Below, piece after piece: positions 1-14,178 of a DNA stretch of 64,000 bases (within the stretch, counting starts at the first letter, position 1; every line of letters begins with the position of its first letter). The stretch comes from Augochlora pura. Lineage: Eukaryota > Arthropoda > Insecta > Hymenoptera > Halictidae. The translations under genes were made by a program, and so were the position numbers. The DNA lies in assembly GCF_028453695.1 (NCBI RefSeq), contig NC_135777.1, positions 10,591,714 through 10,655,713 of the forward strand. Reading direction: 5' to 3'. The notes under the pieces were generated by a model. The model was not told the origin of the DNA. It saw nothing but the letters and a program-made list of their open reading frames with translations, and did no database searches.

Positions 1-244
1 AGACTACCCGGAACACTGGAGACTTATGTCGGTTTACCAACAGTCGTACAGAAACCCGCATAGACGAAGAAATTATCGTTGTTAATTATCTTTATTATAT
101 GATGAGTATATGATACTGTCTAGGATAGGATTAATTCTCTGATCGTTAACGCAAATAACGGTAGCATATACATATGTAAACGAATTAGAAGAAATTGTGA
201 AACAGTGATGCTACTATATGTTCAAGCACCGATTCTAAGTAACG
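1..244. other. 3' flank of the channel gene
   Basis: AT-rich sequence downstream of the channel stop codon, presumably its 3' UTR and flank. No other gene seen. Confidence 0.5.
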
Positions 245-2844
245 CTATTGATTTGTTCCTATTTTACTTCGATGCGTTGATTGTTTGTTAAAGGTTGTCT
301 TGTTAGCAGTTCTTCGATTACGTTTGATGCTACTTATGTTGATATATTGGAGTCTCACGGACGTGTCTATATCGCAGGCCTCCTCTAGGCCCGGGTTGTT
401 TTCTAAGTTTTCGAGGGTGACGTTCTGCAAACGGTTCAACAAATCTGGATATCTAGATATGTAACGACGAAAATCGTCGCGTTCTAACACGCAAATCTCA
501 CAGGTCTCCACCGCTATCACGGTGGCAATTCTCAACTCGGTTTCCATCACCAACGCGATCTCTCCGAAGTAACTTCCGTCTTCCAGATGACAAACCTTTT
601 AGTATCAAGTTTTAGTCGTTAGTTTTAGTCATTTAGTCATATTGAAATTATGAACATCAATAATATTACTTCTTTTCCCTTAGCAGTGTAGACAGCCACC
701 GTGCCGGAAGTTATAAAATAGAGAGACTCGCCGCGCGTACCGGCTTTAACGATCTTATCACCGCACATATAGATCTCCGAACGCAACGCGCTCGTCAACT
801 GCGCGACCACGCACTCTGGCAGATGTTTGAATAGAGCCACGTTGGAGACCAGCGTCAAATAGTTGTGCAAAATCAACTCCTGAAAGTAGCAGTAGGATCG
901 ATTAGATTTTAATGGTTGGAAATCTAGAGAATCGTTTATCCATCAAACAGATTGGAAGTAACAGCTAAACACCTCTCTCAAATAGGGCGAGACCTCGTCT
1001 ATTATCTTTTTGTTCCTTTCGAAGCGCTTCTTGTTGCGATACGCATAGTAAACTAGTAAACGACGTTGCAGAGCCTGCGGAAGCTCCTTGTATCGCATGT
1101 ATTCTTCTAATTGTTGCATAATTTTTAGCTGACGCTTGATCGTTATATGGAACGTTGTTAACAAGGCAGCTAATTGGGCTACGAGTCGATTGCACATTTA
1201 TTGATTGTGATTATAACAAATGGATGAAAAACGGAGAAAAAATATAATTGAGTACTGCTCACTTATAGAGTACACGAAACCCACAAACCCGAGAAAGGTC
1301 AATAACAAATTCAATAGGATATCTTCTTGCGTTTTCATGTCCAAATAATGCGCGGAACGAACCAATGCAGTAATTGCGCGATTCAAGCATACCAAATACC
1401 GTTCCGTAGTTGTTTCCTTACTCCGGAAAAACTCTGAATTAATCCAAGATCTGAAAATAGGTTTGCTGCCTTGCTGTATTTGCATAATTCAGAAAGATAT
1501 CGGCTAATAGGATTCCCATAAATCCTAATAGTAGATTCTTATAAATAATGATCGATTGTGCAACGTAAATTAGATGTAGGCGGGAATACCGACTGAGTGC
1601 TCAAAGTGCCCAGGTGCTTCACGCAAATAGGTATGTAGTATTCGAAGCAAGCGGCCCAATGTATAGTCAACCCGACAACGATGAACGTTTCTAGAATCTT
1701 GAATGTTTGATAGCTTATCCGGTACACCTGGAACCGAGTATCGACGAATTTACGAACCCATTGCACGTCGAATCAATTTCGTCGCGAAACTAACACCGTG
1801 GAGTCTGCGGGAGTAGACGACCATGTTGCGAATTCGTAAGAATTTCATCATGTTCATAGTGGTGCAGATCCATGTCCAGTGGGGTAAAATCCCGTTCACG
1901 AATGTAATCGGCAGTGCAGTCATTGCGTCGATTAGGAAATACTTCTTGAGATATTTTCTGCACATCATTGAGAAAGACTTTAAACGATTCCTTAATTGTG
2001 TTTTCATTCTCGCGGCGGCCTTGGCCCGGAAGCCAAAATTTACATTTAATGGAAAGATAATTGGTCGAACGTACATCGCCACTATCCTGGGATCTAAGAC
2101 TATAACTTTAGTCCGGTAATCGTAATAACCCGTGAAGAACCACAGTCCAATGTCGCACCAAAATACAAGGTTTATTATGTCTGTGATTACGTGCCAAATG
2201 CTGGTGTCCTCGAAGTAAAACGTAATCGACACTGGAACGACCACAAGGGCGATCCCCGTAAATATTGTCATAAACAATTCCCAAAAGATGCTGCGGAAGA
2301 TAGGTCAAACAAATGTTCTAAAGCAATTCTGTATCAGAATTATGTTTTAATATTTACGTTTTATGTATTAATATTGACGAATATCATAGTCTACATGTAC
2401 ACAATGTTCACTTAAACTTGCATAATTTATCTACCGTTTAAACTGAAACCAGTCACCTAGGTCAGTCTAGTGTAAGTTTACTGCATACATATTCGTAATT
2501 TAATGTATCATTGTCCATAAATGACGAATATATATATACACTGTTGCCTCATAAAAATATCAATAGAATCAATTGATTTTTGCCATAAATCGAATTCACC
2601 TGAATGAACTGAAAGGATGAATCATATAAGGATGAGATTTCACGTGTCTGGAAATCTCGTAATTCACCGCGGTCGTGCTTTTTAAACTCCAATGAGTCAA
2701 ATGATGTCGCCGTGATAAAATTCGTTGACGCAGGAGCCATCGTGATAATTTTGCCCGAACCGAGTCGCCCTTTATCACAGTTTCTACGTAGTCCTCTTCT
2801 TTTGGCTGTTCACAAACATGTTCGAGTACTGGCGCACGCTGCAT
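245..2844 (-). CDS. HCN/CNG-family ion channel, divergent, without a GYG filter
   Basis: A six-transmembrane cyclic-nucleotide-gated channel of the HCN branch, expected in the plasma membrane. Exons in transcript order: 2600-2844, 1795-2290, 1590-1727, 1263-1473, 973-1178, 670-879, 245-595; phases agree throughout and give 618 aa. Seen: an HCN-type N-terminal block ending HPYMIHPFSSF just before S1, S1-S4 in the 1795-2290 exon with R/K spacing in S4 (KFLRIRNMVVYSRR), S5 (FKILETFIVVGLTIHWAACF), a pore exon, a C-linker, and a cNBD whose phosphate cassette FGEIAL with a downstream Arg (RIATV) is intact. Odd: where HCN channels have CIGYG this protein has LVRSAHYLDMKTQED, so the K+ filter is missing. 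The start is uncertain: the ATG at 2844 is the first in the N-terminal exon, but an AG just after it could be an acceptor instead. The intron 1728-1794 is only 67 bp. Confidence 0.85.
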
Positions 2845-3682
2845 CAACCAGAAACGAGAAACATTCCAGTATTTGAAAAGCACTTTCGAAAATACTTATA
2901 GAATAATACATGGACCTCCAACTTTTCCTAATTCATTTTTAATATCTTTTTAATTTGATATTGTGATTCAGAAAAACTTTTCCCGATATTATTCAAGGGA
3001 TATTATAAACGATTGACATTTTTGACTTGATCGTCAGTTAAAGATACTGATTGTGCTAATCATCGATCCAATTGTGCTCGAAAACTCACTTCGACGTTTG
3101 GAGCCTCTGAAAAATGAGGGACATATGCCATTAAATCCATGATTTAAATTTTATATTTGATATATCAGTTTTGTTAACGCAAATATCTCGTTCATGATAT
3201 GAGACGTGAATAGACTTTGAAATAAAAAAAGAAGATCGACGTAAAACCTTTGATCAACTGTTTTTAAATCATTAGCAGCAGTTTGAATGGTCGAAGGTGA
3301 CGCGTAAATTTGTCATTTGTACCGAAATACGTCTTACCTCGTATTTTTTCGGATTTGACGATATTATGTAATACACAAATCTTTAACAAAGGATTCGTTC
3401 GATTCGCAGTATGCATATACATATATGTACATCGTTAGCACGAGTACGTCATATCTCGCGGATTTTGATGTATCCATGAAGCACGTGACACCCGTAAAAA
3501 CAGCTGTAGCACAGCTGAGCAATGTTCTGAATGTCGCGTAAACACTTCATACCTACTCACGGATTTTTAATCCGTACTTCTGGCTGTCGACGTTTACGAG
3601 ATTAGCAAATCATTTCACGACTCTATTTTATAACGTTCATGCTACGCCGATGACATCCGATAATAACGCTTGTGTACAAAAC
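2845..3682. other. Divergent intergenic region between channel and F-box genes
   Basis: AT-rich stretch separating two genes transcribed away from each other; it must contain both promoters or 5' UTRs. No TATA box or RNA gene could be placed with confidence. Confidence 0.5.
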
Positions 3683-6499
3683 ATGACAGATTATGAAAGT
3701 ATTCAGTTACCCATAGACGTAAGTTTTCTTTGTCATATTATTTTACATTTCAATGATTCTACAGTATTTTTATAAGTTGATCCATTATTTTAATTTGTAC
3801 CCATTCTTAGGACGAGAATCTGTGTATAATTTATTCAATAGCTTAACCTAACAACAATACATTTATCTGATAAGATAATTAATGGCACAGTAATGCATAG
3901 CTTGTAATATTAAATTCATTAACATCCGGTTGTTGGTTTTAATCGTTTCATTCTTTGTTTACAAACATGTAATTTTGTTTTCAGACAATTATACATATAT
4001 TATCATATTTATCTACATCCGATAGGATGTCAGCAAGACTAGTCTGCCATTCATGGCGGGAGGCATCTCTTGCTATGAAATTCGTTGATCGAGAAACACT
4101 AGTCCTTGGTTCGCCTCCAGCAGACAATCTGTGTCAAGTAATGGATGTACTCCAGCATTCTACACGACCATTTTATCACTTTGTTTTTAGAGAAGTGGAG
4201 TTGAAGAGGAATATGCCGGTGTGGGATCATTATGGACCTATTATAAAGAGTCTTGTACTGGTACGACTTGTGAACTTTGTTGAACAGTGTAAAAATGAAG
4301 CTCTTTTCTAATTCTGTACATTTTCTTTTAGGTGTGCTGTGATCTAAGTGAGAGGATGCTAGTAGAAATTCTAAAATGCTGCTGCTCTTTAAAAGTATTA
4401 CGTATAAATGCCTGCAAAGAATGTCTAATGTCTGGAAAACTTTTGGAAGATGAAAACGACATAAAAGAGCTCTCAGAGACGTTTAAAAACTTGCGAGAAC
4501 TTAGTCTTGATTACAATAGATTTTTAAGCGATCTTTTATTTAATAGATTAGTTTCTATTTGCACAAATGTGGAGTCGTTGAATCTTATGGGTTGTCTGAT
4601 ATCTTTTCACAGTGGATTGTACAAAAAGTTTTATCCTCAGAACCGTATAGAACTACCGGAAGCGTCGAATTCAGTATTGACTTTTCTAAATACATTACAA
4701 TATCTCAAACGACAAGCGCACAAATTGAAGCACTTGAATTTCGGATACACTCTGATCGATGGCACAGCTTTGGCTACTTTGGCAGCTTTAGAGGATTTAA
4801 AATTGGAATCGTTGATGTTGCAAAGCTGTTATCAATTGACCATTGAAGGCATCAGAGGTCTGACTCAACATCAACCATGCTTGAAAGTGCTTGACATTAG
4901 TTTCTGTGTACGAATTACTGATGCCAGTTTGCTTTGCATTTGCAAGAATTTGACAAAACTAGAAGTATTTCGGATTAAAAGGTGTCGTGCAGTCACTGAC
5001 AATGGTGTACGATACATTCGACTACTAAGAAATTTGAAAGAGCTCGATATCTCGGAGGATGAACAACTTACTGGAGATTGCATAACTCGTGGACTTTGTT
5101 CGCGTCAACCTGCTGGCGATAATCTCGAAGAAAATGAATTGGGAAATGTAAATCAAAAATCTGCAGGCGAAAATTATGATGCGGAGAAAACCGTGCAGAA
5201 TAAGAGTATGCAGATATTCTCTGCGAACGCATTGCATCTTCACGAGGAATCGATCGAGTGCATATCCAAATCGTTTCCTAACTTGAAAGTACTCGAACTT
5301 AGTTATTGTTTTAGCGGTGTTACAGACAAAACGATACAGGTGCATAGAATTATTCTTTTATTTTGGTATATTTTCAAGTTTTTCAGTAGTATATTTGTGA
5401 AGAATGTTCTTGTGAATTAGATAGAAGCTGATTTTTTCTTAGATTTCACGCTGACTGTCCTCCTACACTTTCAGAAATTGCTAAATGTTAAAAGAGTCGG
5501 TGTAAATCATATATTTTTGTATCAACGATGCTGCTCATTCATATAAAAGTAAGTTTATCTTTTATAGATGATATTCAAGGAGCTTGTACATTTACAAACA
5601 TTAAAAATAAGCCATTGCGATAAGGTCAGTGACGCCGGCTTGACGGGTATGGGTACTGGTAGTCACGAACGCGTCGAAAACGTTCAGGTTGTATATAAAC
5701 CAGAATTTCCAGAAACCAGGCTAAGAATTAGCTTACGGTCAAGGGCTGAGGAAGAGATAGTTCGAGACGCAGATCGAAAGCGAGAAGTGATGAAACTCTG
5801 TGAGAACGTATCTAGTCCCTTAGATATGAATAAGTCTGTGTTTTCATTGAACAGGCTGAAACGCCTTCGGGAATTAGATCTTTCTGGTTGCAATAAAATT
5901 ACCGATGTTAGTTTAAAACATGCATTTGCATTTCCAGAATTGAAAATATTGAACTTGAGCCAGTGTCAGCAGGTAGCTAAAAATGTTATTTATCAATGTA
6001 TGTCAATTTTAAATTAATACTTCCTTTAATTAAGTGGTATCTTTTTGCAGGTAACACAGGTAGGATTAGATTATTTATCTAAAAATAATCCAGCAATTGA
6101 AGATCTGAACCTGAATCAGTGTCACAATATATCAGATACTGGAATATCGTACCTGGCACAAAGGCTACATAGATTGAAACGTCTTCTTATACAGGTAACT
6201 GATGCGTAGGTCACTAAGATAATAATGAAATAAATATTGACAGATCTTTTCAAGAATTCTTTAATTTAAAGGCATGCTCACAGCTCACGGATCATACCCT
6301 TGACTCTATTAAATTGTATTGCAAGAGTCTTCATTACCTAGATACTCGCTACTGTCGCGGTATGACAGTGGCAAGACTTGAAAGTTTGACACACCTGTAC
6401 GTGGACTGGATTAAACACATGGATGATCTTGATATTCCTGGAAGTGAGGTACTTCCACCACCAGCTCCACCTTTGCCGTCGTTACCTTCTTTGCCATAG
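3683..6499 (+). CDS. F-box/leucine-rich-repeat protein (FBXL family)
   Basis: Substrate-recognition subunit of an SCF (Skp1-Cullin1-F-box) ubiquitin ligase, by family; the substrate is unknown. Exons 3683-3718, 3985-4260, 4332-5339, 5568-5972, 6051-6194 and 6272-6499, all phase 0, give a complete 698-aa protein. The F-box lies at about residues 8-45 (LPIDTIIHILSYLSTSDRMS, then ARLVCHSWREA) and is split by the first intron, so the real start is the ATG at 3683. Many AMN1-type, cysteine-ended LRRs follow (for example LKVLDISFCVRITDAS, LRELDLSGCNKITDVS, IEDLNLNQCHNISDTG). A non-repeat insert rich in charged residues sits at about residues 355-400 and another at about 465-505. The C-terminus ends in a short proline-rich tail (PPPAPPLPSLPSLP). 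Every intron falls between codons, a marked regularity. I cannot assign a numbered FBXL orthologue. Confidence 0.9.
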
Positions 6500-9400
6500 A
6501 GACGGCTTCAATATCTGCTTTCGCATTTCAAAGATAGGGTAAGAGAAAACTGAAGGGAAGTATGTATTATTTCATGAAAATGACAAATTTGGACTATTTT
6601 AAGATGTATAGTACAATTAAGCAGGAGTTTAAAAAAATGTGTAGTATAATAATTCGTACTGTCCATCCAGAAGCAATGTATAACCACAAGGTTTAAAGCC
6701 GATCAAAAGAAAGTGAAAACGTTGCATTATCATCAATTTGACAATGTATATTTCAATGGCAGAAGGATTAACTCGAATTTTATTCATAACTAGAATCAAT
6801 ATTTTATAATTCTTATTGAACAGCACAAAACCAGTCAGTTTTTTCACACTTTCCATCTTTAAATGTTAATAAAAACATTAATAATATTTAACGATACATA
6901 CAAAGCAATTGTATATAGGGTTGTTTATATATCGTGATCGCGTTATTGAGAATATTTATGTGAAAATGTTTATAATTGCATGTGAAAGAGAATAAGCAGA
7001 TGATTAAAACGGTATTATGTCAAGTATTTGGCAACGATTATAACGCTTTAGTACAGAGATATTTATGATAAATTTAATTCAAACTCGTGTAATTTAAACA
7101 AGTATTTATTGATTACCGACAATATACAAATTAAAAGGTAATCTCAATGTGTGTGCTTATAAAGCATTGAGTGATAATGTGATTTTGATTCTGTGCAATA
7201 AATGAGCCAAAAGAATTACTTAAGTAAAAAAAAATACGTAACTAAAACCTAATCGATAAGTATATTATAAAATGTTTTTCAATTTTTGGACCGGTTTTTT
7301 TCGCGTCCAACATTATATCTCAATTAATATTGAAATTATTATAAAGCTATTATATATTCTATCTATATAATTTTAAACTTTACGTGTGTATTAAAAGTCC
7401 ATAGTTTTGACGATGATATACTTACAATGCATATTTCATACAAAATTAAAAGAGTTAATTTGTATTAATAATAATTGAACGATATAACACTGCTTCTATG
7501 AAAAAACAGCTGCAGTAATTTATTTTAAAGATGTTTTTCAGAGCACACGAAAAAAATATTTGAACACGATCGTTTGAGCAAAGATTAATTCCACGAGACA
7601 TAGTACAAAGTAGCACGAAAAGTCATTGCATTAGAACTAAAATCCAAATATTTTCCCTGCCACTCGAATGAACATAAAATTATCAAATTTTCATACATAG
7701 CATAAGATCCATTTTTTAAAAGCTTATAAAGTAAATAAGGTACGGCGACATTCGAGATACTATAATTAAAACGAATATATGCATAACTTGTCTCTGCAGA
7801 TTGTTAAATTGTAATATATAATCATTAAAACATGTTATGACATACACTTAATTATTTTAGTCGTGTGAGACTCTAGTACTTTTTAATTAGAATACATATA
7901 AATCTGTTCATCGAATCGTGTATGTATCATTATACAGAATTCATGTGATATGTATTTGCATACATCCTATATATTGTATATCCAGGAAAAATTGTTTAAA
8001 TCAGGATGTGCAATTACAGTCATATAATGTTATGTAAACGATTTCTAAATTTTATTTAAAAACAAACAAGATTAACATTGTTTTTAATGGTAGTTAAAAG
8101 CCTATTTGTGTCGAATAAAGTAATTTCCATAAATATTACGAATTCAAAGATATATCATCATAATCTTTAATCGATCGTTTCCCTTTAAATATATTGTATT
8201 TATCGTGTCAGTATTTATTATTAGTGGGAAGAATAAAGTCAATTTCCATTTGTGATACAGTAAAGAAAACGTGAATGTCGATTCGTCCACGGTGGGTTTT
8301 TAGGCGACTAAAGACGGTCAATATTTTGCAATATTTCTCTGTTCCCTTCGATTGTTCACCGATGCTCGCACACGAAACAGGCTTCTTCAATTCTATTTTA
8401 ATCAGTGTCTTTTTATAATTGGTAGCAAAACACACAAATCCATAAAGTATAGCCAACGAGTCATCGTTCGTTCATCACTCATTAGAACCTATCCTTTTGT
8501 ACAAAATGTTTAATGTATCACAAAATCTGATATCTACAAGCAATGTAGTATCAACTGTACTTTTGCACAGGTTACACATTCGTTTGATTTAGTTGATCGT
8601 AACTTTTATACAGATTGATCTTCTACGAATAACGGAATAGCTCTATAGTTACAGAAATAATTCATTAAGTAATAATAATTCAGAAGAATTGTAAATTATG
8701 CAAAACTTGTCGCTAATCAGAGATATTTAAAATATTTGAAAGTATATAGTTTCATATTCAATAGAATGAAAAATACATTCCATGGAAGATCAACAACTTT
8801 CTTTTTTTCTCGTTTTCAAGCCATTTAGAACAAAAAGAAGTCGTCTGCAATCTATATTATTATCATTAAGTTTACATTCTCTATTAAACACTTATTAATT
8901 AAGCAATAATATCGAAGTTAATGTATAGATAAGTAGTGTAACTGTGAACTAAATTTATAAAACTACAAAATATACTGAGATAGACTTTGAAGTGGTAAAG
9001 GAGTAAAATACATTAAGAAATGTATAGATGACATTTCACTGTACATACATGGAATTACTTAACATATATGTACCAAGGTTTCCATGAGTTTGTAATGTAA
9101 TACAAATACGTCTCTTGGCAAACAAATATAAAAACACTGTTTATCGTTAGATAAAAATAAACAGTTAATAGCTGAGAAGTATATATAAGATATACTATTC
9201 TGATTCTAGTATTTTTGGATACACAGAAACTCAAATGGTCAATTATGTTTAAGATTCAAGACGAAGGTTTCAGTGTTCAACATAATACATCTTCTTAATT
9301 CAGTGCAAAATATCTTTTATAAAAAATAGTTAACGGAAAATACAAAATATAATGCTTTCTGTAGTGGTACACTGCACTAATTATTTATTATACCTACAGA

Positions 9401-12400
9401 ATTCATGGGAAAACAAATATATCAGTGTCTAATGAAATTAGAGAGTACATCATGGGGATTAAAATTGAAATTAATTAAATCTTTCGATAGAAGTAATAAC
9501 AACAATGATATAGCAAACAAGGAGACACTGAAATCTTATCTTGTTATCACTTTTTCTTACTTAAACCTTGTACCACAGCAAAATAACAATTATGAAAAGT
9601 ATAGTGACAAGTCAAACAAATATTTTAACACACTGTTCTCGCTCTCTCACTCTCTTTCTATATATATATATGTACTACATATACACACGTACATGTGTAT
9701 ACGCATCGCACCGTATTTTATTTACTTTCTAATACTGTGTTCTAGACACATTCTAAGTAAAAAATGTTAATTGTTTTCAAACTTCTTATATCGATTCTTT
9801 ATCGATGCGTTAGCTATTTGTGTGATTATATACAGATCAGTAAAAGCAGGGAATCGTTTCCTCTTTTTAGTTACATATGCATATGTAATGCATTTTTTCA
9901 CGTTGTTCGCTATTTTATGGCGTCAGTGTTAAGAGTAGGTTTAATGTCACTAGTTCTTCTGAAATGTGACACCGTACAATTTCGTTTGAACAAATTCTTC
10001 TTCCTGAAGAAATTCTTAAGTCGACCACTGCGCGAGCCTCAAAATTTCCTTTCCTCCCTTTTTTTGCACACTAAACTTGTTACAAGGCTCACTTTACTCA
10101 TATTTACTGTTAATTAAAATGAAGGCGTTACCAACGAAGCAATTTAAAATCCAGTAGTCGTCTTCCAAGGCTAAAATAAAAAAACAATTATATAGATTTG
10201 TGAATTGTTAAGCGGGGCGTGATAATTCACGTTGCTCAATCTTGTATGACATAGCACTGTCTTGCTAGGCTTTTTATTCATATCGATTTTTCACAAAAAG
10301 AAAAAGTCATAAAAACCTTTCTTCATCCCTCAAATGTCACGGCAATTTAATTACTTTTTCCGTGGTAGTTCTTTAAACGGATTAACTTGATAAAGTGTAC
10401 CAATTAAGTTGATAATTAGTTGAAATAAACTGTACAATTGTTCGCGTGGCTTTTCTGTAATTTAAAAGATTTTTTCGCACATGTCTATCAACATTCTCCA
10501 GTTTTCCAACACGAATCGTACAAAATACGTCTAAAAAAGTATACGTTCGTACTTTTTGATAGCGACTGTGAACTTTAGGATTTTGTTAACTCGTGGACTA
10601 AATGCTCAGACGAATACACGAGACGTATCAGCTACCCCTGGCAAGAAGTACTTTACCAAATAGATCAAACGTCTGCTAGAAAATTGTTTAAAATATTCAA
10701 CGTAGAAAACGTAGAAAATGTTCTCAGTGAGATTGAGGAAACGGAGTATTGGTATAAAAACAGAAAATACTTGTTTATTTACAATATACAAAATTAAAAG
10801 CTTTAACATTTGTTCTTTTTTAAACTATTCAAAAAATTTAACACATTGTCGTCGTGCTACTGGGATTGTATTTTTTTTTCTTTAAATAAGTTTTACATTA
10901 CTTTCTACCGGGGGTAGCATGTAAAGTGAAACATGTTTATATACATTAATTTCTGCGGTCTTTTAATCACGCGTTCTCATAAATCAGTTTTCGAATATGT
11001 AGGAAACACATTATAAAATACTTCGAGAATTCGCTGGAAACAAAACATATTAAGCATATTTTAGACAAGCGTTTCCTGACACAGGAAAACAAAATACGTT
11101 CTTGAATGCTGTACGCGTTCACTTAATATGTTTTCCACATTTCCACAACTTCTTAATCGATTTTCGATTTCTTACATCATAAAGAAATCATAATAAATTA
11201 CTTATATTTAACGTAATTGTAAAAGTTTCAATAAAACCAAATTTTAATACGTTGTTACAATATCGAGACGAACTTGATATATACATATATCTGCGATATA
11301 TACCATTATGTATGTGCGGTTGTTTCTGGATGTACGCGCGCGCGTTTGTGTGTATGTTATGTACGTGTGTAATTAAAGAAGAAAAATAAATAGTTTTATG
11401 AATAGCTTTACAATGAGTCGACGTTCACAGATATACGAATGTCTGTGTGTTTATCTGAAGCAAAAACGACTTGCGCTATATATTTTTTGTTAGTATAAAA
11501 ATACAAACGAACGCATTAGCGTTTCTTCTTTTTATACTTATACAAATCCTTGATCTACAAGAATAATTGTTTAAATTGTCCACGTATATGACAAGTACAC
11601 TTCTATCTCAGAAGACGGTACAAAAAATACGAATTTCGTATATACTTTTTTATGTTATTCACGTATAGGATTTATGCGAGCGAAGTCAAATCCTCGTAAA
11701 TAATGAGATCATAAAAGATTAAGGTTGCTTCTAAGCACACATGTGCTCAATTTGCGTAATTTGAACAAGACGCTATTATTCAACCAATACGAGTCTAACG
11801 ATTTTTAGACTGTTCACCTTGTCAAAAGGAATGAAAACTTTCGATAAATTTCCACGACGAACGGATACATGTACTTGTAGGAACTTTAAAGTTGGACCAT
11901 ATGATTAACCAAATATACTTAGGCACCTTTCTTAATTATCGATTAGTATAATAAAATGGCTGCAGTACCTATCGATAACGAATACTGTGATGTCAATAAA
12001 ACGAGTCATAAACAAACAATAAATTGGTTCGATTCATAGCAGCAAATCCAGAGGATTTTATGCGCTGGTTTTTCTATATAGTTTCTCGGTATATATATCC
12101 TCCGCAAATGGACCGCATTGATTCAAGACACAGCATTCTCTCCTCTGGTATAAGGTACACTTTTGTTGACAAGCTCGTTGCTTATTTGGTCATCGAAATA
12201 CACACCGAACAGAGGAATAGAGAGAGCATGTTCATGATGACCCATCAAGTAATAAAACATACTGAAACCAAAGTATAACACGCAACACTGATCAGAACCT
12301 GCAAAAAAAATCTATCCTAAGACAGTTTCTTTTTCTTGAAAGGAGGCTGAATTCTCCACAAAGAATAATCGTTGTTGGATACTTTAAAACGTTAACAGAC

Positions 12401-12700
12401 TACTACAAAAAGTATCAAATGTTAATTGCTTGTCCTGACAATGTATATAAAGGCAACGGTTATCGATCTGAGCTCGATTCTCTCTGATTGCATACAAATT
12501 TCCCTTTCCTAGTATTACAACGAGTCATTCCACCGTATGAGACTCTTCGGACATTATTATATTGGTATCTTTCCTGTTCGCTGAATGCTACTTATCAGAG
12601 CAATACGAATTTGTATGTATAAATCACTCGAAGCTCACGCCATCATATAATTATAAGAAAGATACAAATATACACAAAATTGAGTACACAGCTATGCTGA
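6500..12700. other. Long AT-rich gene-free stretch
   Basis: Begins as the F-box gene's 3' UTR, with AATAAA hexamers at 6868-6873 and 7197-7202. Beyond that I see only AT-rich sequence with short chance frames, a (TA)n/(AC)n patch near 9660-9710 and a CG dinucleotide run with alternating purine-pyrimidine sequence near 11335-11370. No recognisable protein, tRNA or structured RNA. Confidence 0.5.
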
Positions 12701-12878
12701 TAGCAAAAAATTAGTGGGAATATGAATTATATCATGCATATTTCAGAGTCAATTAACGATAAAAATTGTTTATATTCCACTGAAAACGTAAAGTTACTAG
12801 AGTTTTAACCGATACAAAATTAAGCATACATATTTACATTTATGTTATAATATCCAAAATAAATTAATGTTATTATTT

Positions 12879-13010
12879 TGTGGCATAGCCTTTGGTTTCA
12901 ATAACAGTTTGTAATCGTCGTGGCAAAGATTCAATTAACTCATTGATGAAAGAAGGAAGGCAACATTTTGTCTAACTCTTCGCATAGTTGAACTTTTAAT
13001 TCTCTTACAT
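12879..13010 (-). pseudogene. C-terminal fragment of a Tc1-like transposase
   Basis: On the minus strand a frame reads ELIESLPRRLQTVIETKGY followed by ATK and a stop at 12879-12881. That is the usual C-terminus of Tc1-family transposases (family pattern: SMPRR, about eight residues, K-x-x-G-x-x-TK). The upstream 50 bp matches the preceding region in a shifted frame (VRELKVQLCEELDKMLPSFF), so the copy is frameshifted and truncated. No terminal repeats found. Confidence 0.6.
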
Positions 13011-14178
13011 TTGTAAAATTATGATTTAATAATCTTGTTTTAATTTACACTACACATATTTGATACTTAATGTTATTTCGTTTTCTATTTGTCGATTGCC
13101 TGTTAAACTATAATAATCCATATATATATTGTTCTCATTTTTAAATATGCATAATTTAATTCATATTCCTGCAAATTTTCACTTTCAGCTTAACTGTATA
13201 CTCAAATTTGTGATTAATTATATATACAGTAATGTCTCACTTAATGTCGCAACTTTCTTCAACAGCAAATGTCGCAGTGCAATTATTATGCTATTGTAAT
13301 TGATCGATTTTCTCACTGCACCGATGCCGAGCTTTGACGGAGTTGGTGGACACGTGTACTGCGACTGCTTTGACTTGAATTCTCGGAAGACAATTTATAA
13401 TACGATAACATAATTTTTAACATATTGCAGATATCTTCTGATTAAAATGAGGCTAAGCATAATATAATTTGGATAAATATTTCTGATTAAAATAAAATCA
13501 AACACAATATAATTGAAATTATATTTAGTTATTTAATACTTAATATGAAATTTCTTTCATTCCATTATCGCTACGACTATTTAAGAAAAATAAATTCTTA
13601 TACATATTGACAGCAACTCTATATTAAAAAAGTGAATTGATATTATGCATAATTATAAACTCTTTCTTCACACTCTCCGCCAAACGCGTAGAATCATTTC
13701 TGAATATCAATGAATGGAATCTTCGCTACTTTAAATGTCCTGAAATGGAGACTGTCCAGTCTGAATGTCTGTCGAACGTAGGCCCGAATAGTATAACTTC
13801 ATTGCTATTTTCCTTCGAATTACACACATACCTTCTTTGCCATTGCCTTTCATACTTCATATATAGTTAAGAATCGATTTTTGTAATGCTTTTTTCGTAA
13901 ATAAAATAAGTTACTTGATTCATATAATGAATAAATACTGTGCAAAGTACTATTTTTTAATATCTTTTTAATTGGAATAATCTGACCAATATATTACAAA
14001 AATTTCCATGTATAAAAAAATTAAAAATAAAAGAATTAAGTCATCGTTTTTATTCAAGCATTGCAACGTATTCATAATAATGAACACCGGCATGTTGCCG
14101 CATGCAGGTTTTTCAGGTGTAGTGCATTCGTCAAAAAAAGACAGCGTATTTACATTCCCACTTCTGCTGCAGTCACCG

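Noticed and set aside
1179..1262. Missing acceptor before the channel C-linker exon
   Set aside because: The AG in CTCGTAG (acceptor before 1178) restores frame and gives a normal S6-C-linker join, so the gene is not broken there.
1728..1794. Apparent frameshift between S4 and S5 of the channel gene
   Set aside because: A 67-bp intron with a GTTAGT donor and CCAG acceptor joins RRLHG to VYRISYQ in frame, matching the expected S4-S5 linker, so no lesion is needed.
1823..2119. 98-codon plus-strand frame
   Set aside because: It is antisense to the S1-S4 exon of the channel gene, which has strong family and splice support.
9405..10117. Two adjacent plus-strand frames in the 10-kb AT-rich stretch
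   Set aside because: Low-complexity, hydrophobic/AT-codon composition and no similarity to any family I know; best explained by chance.
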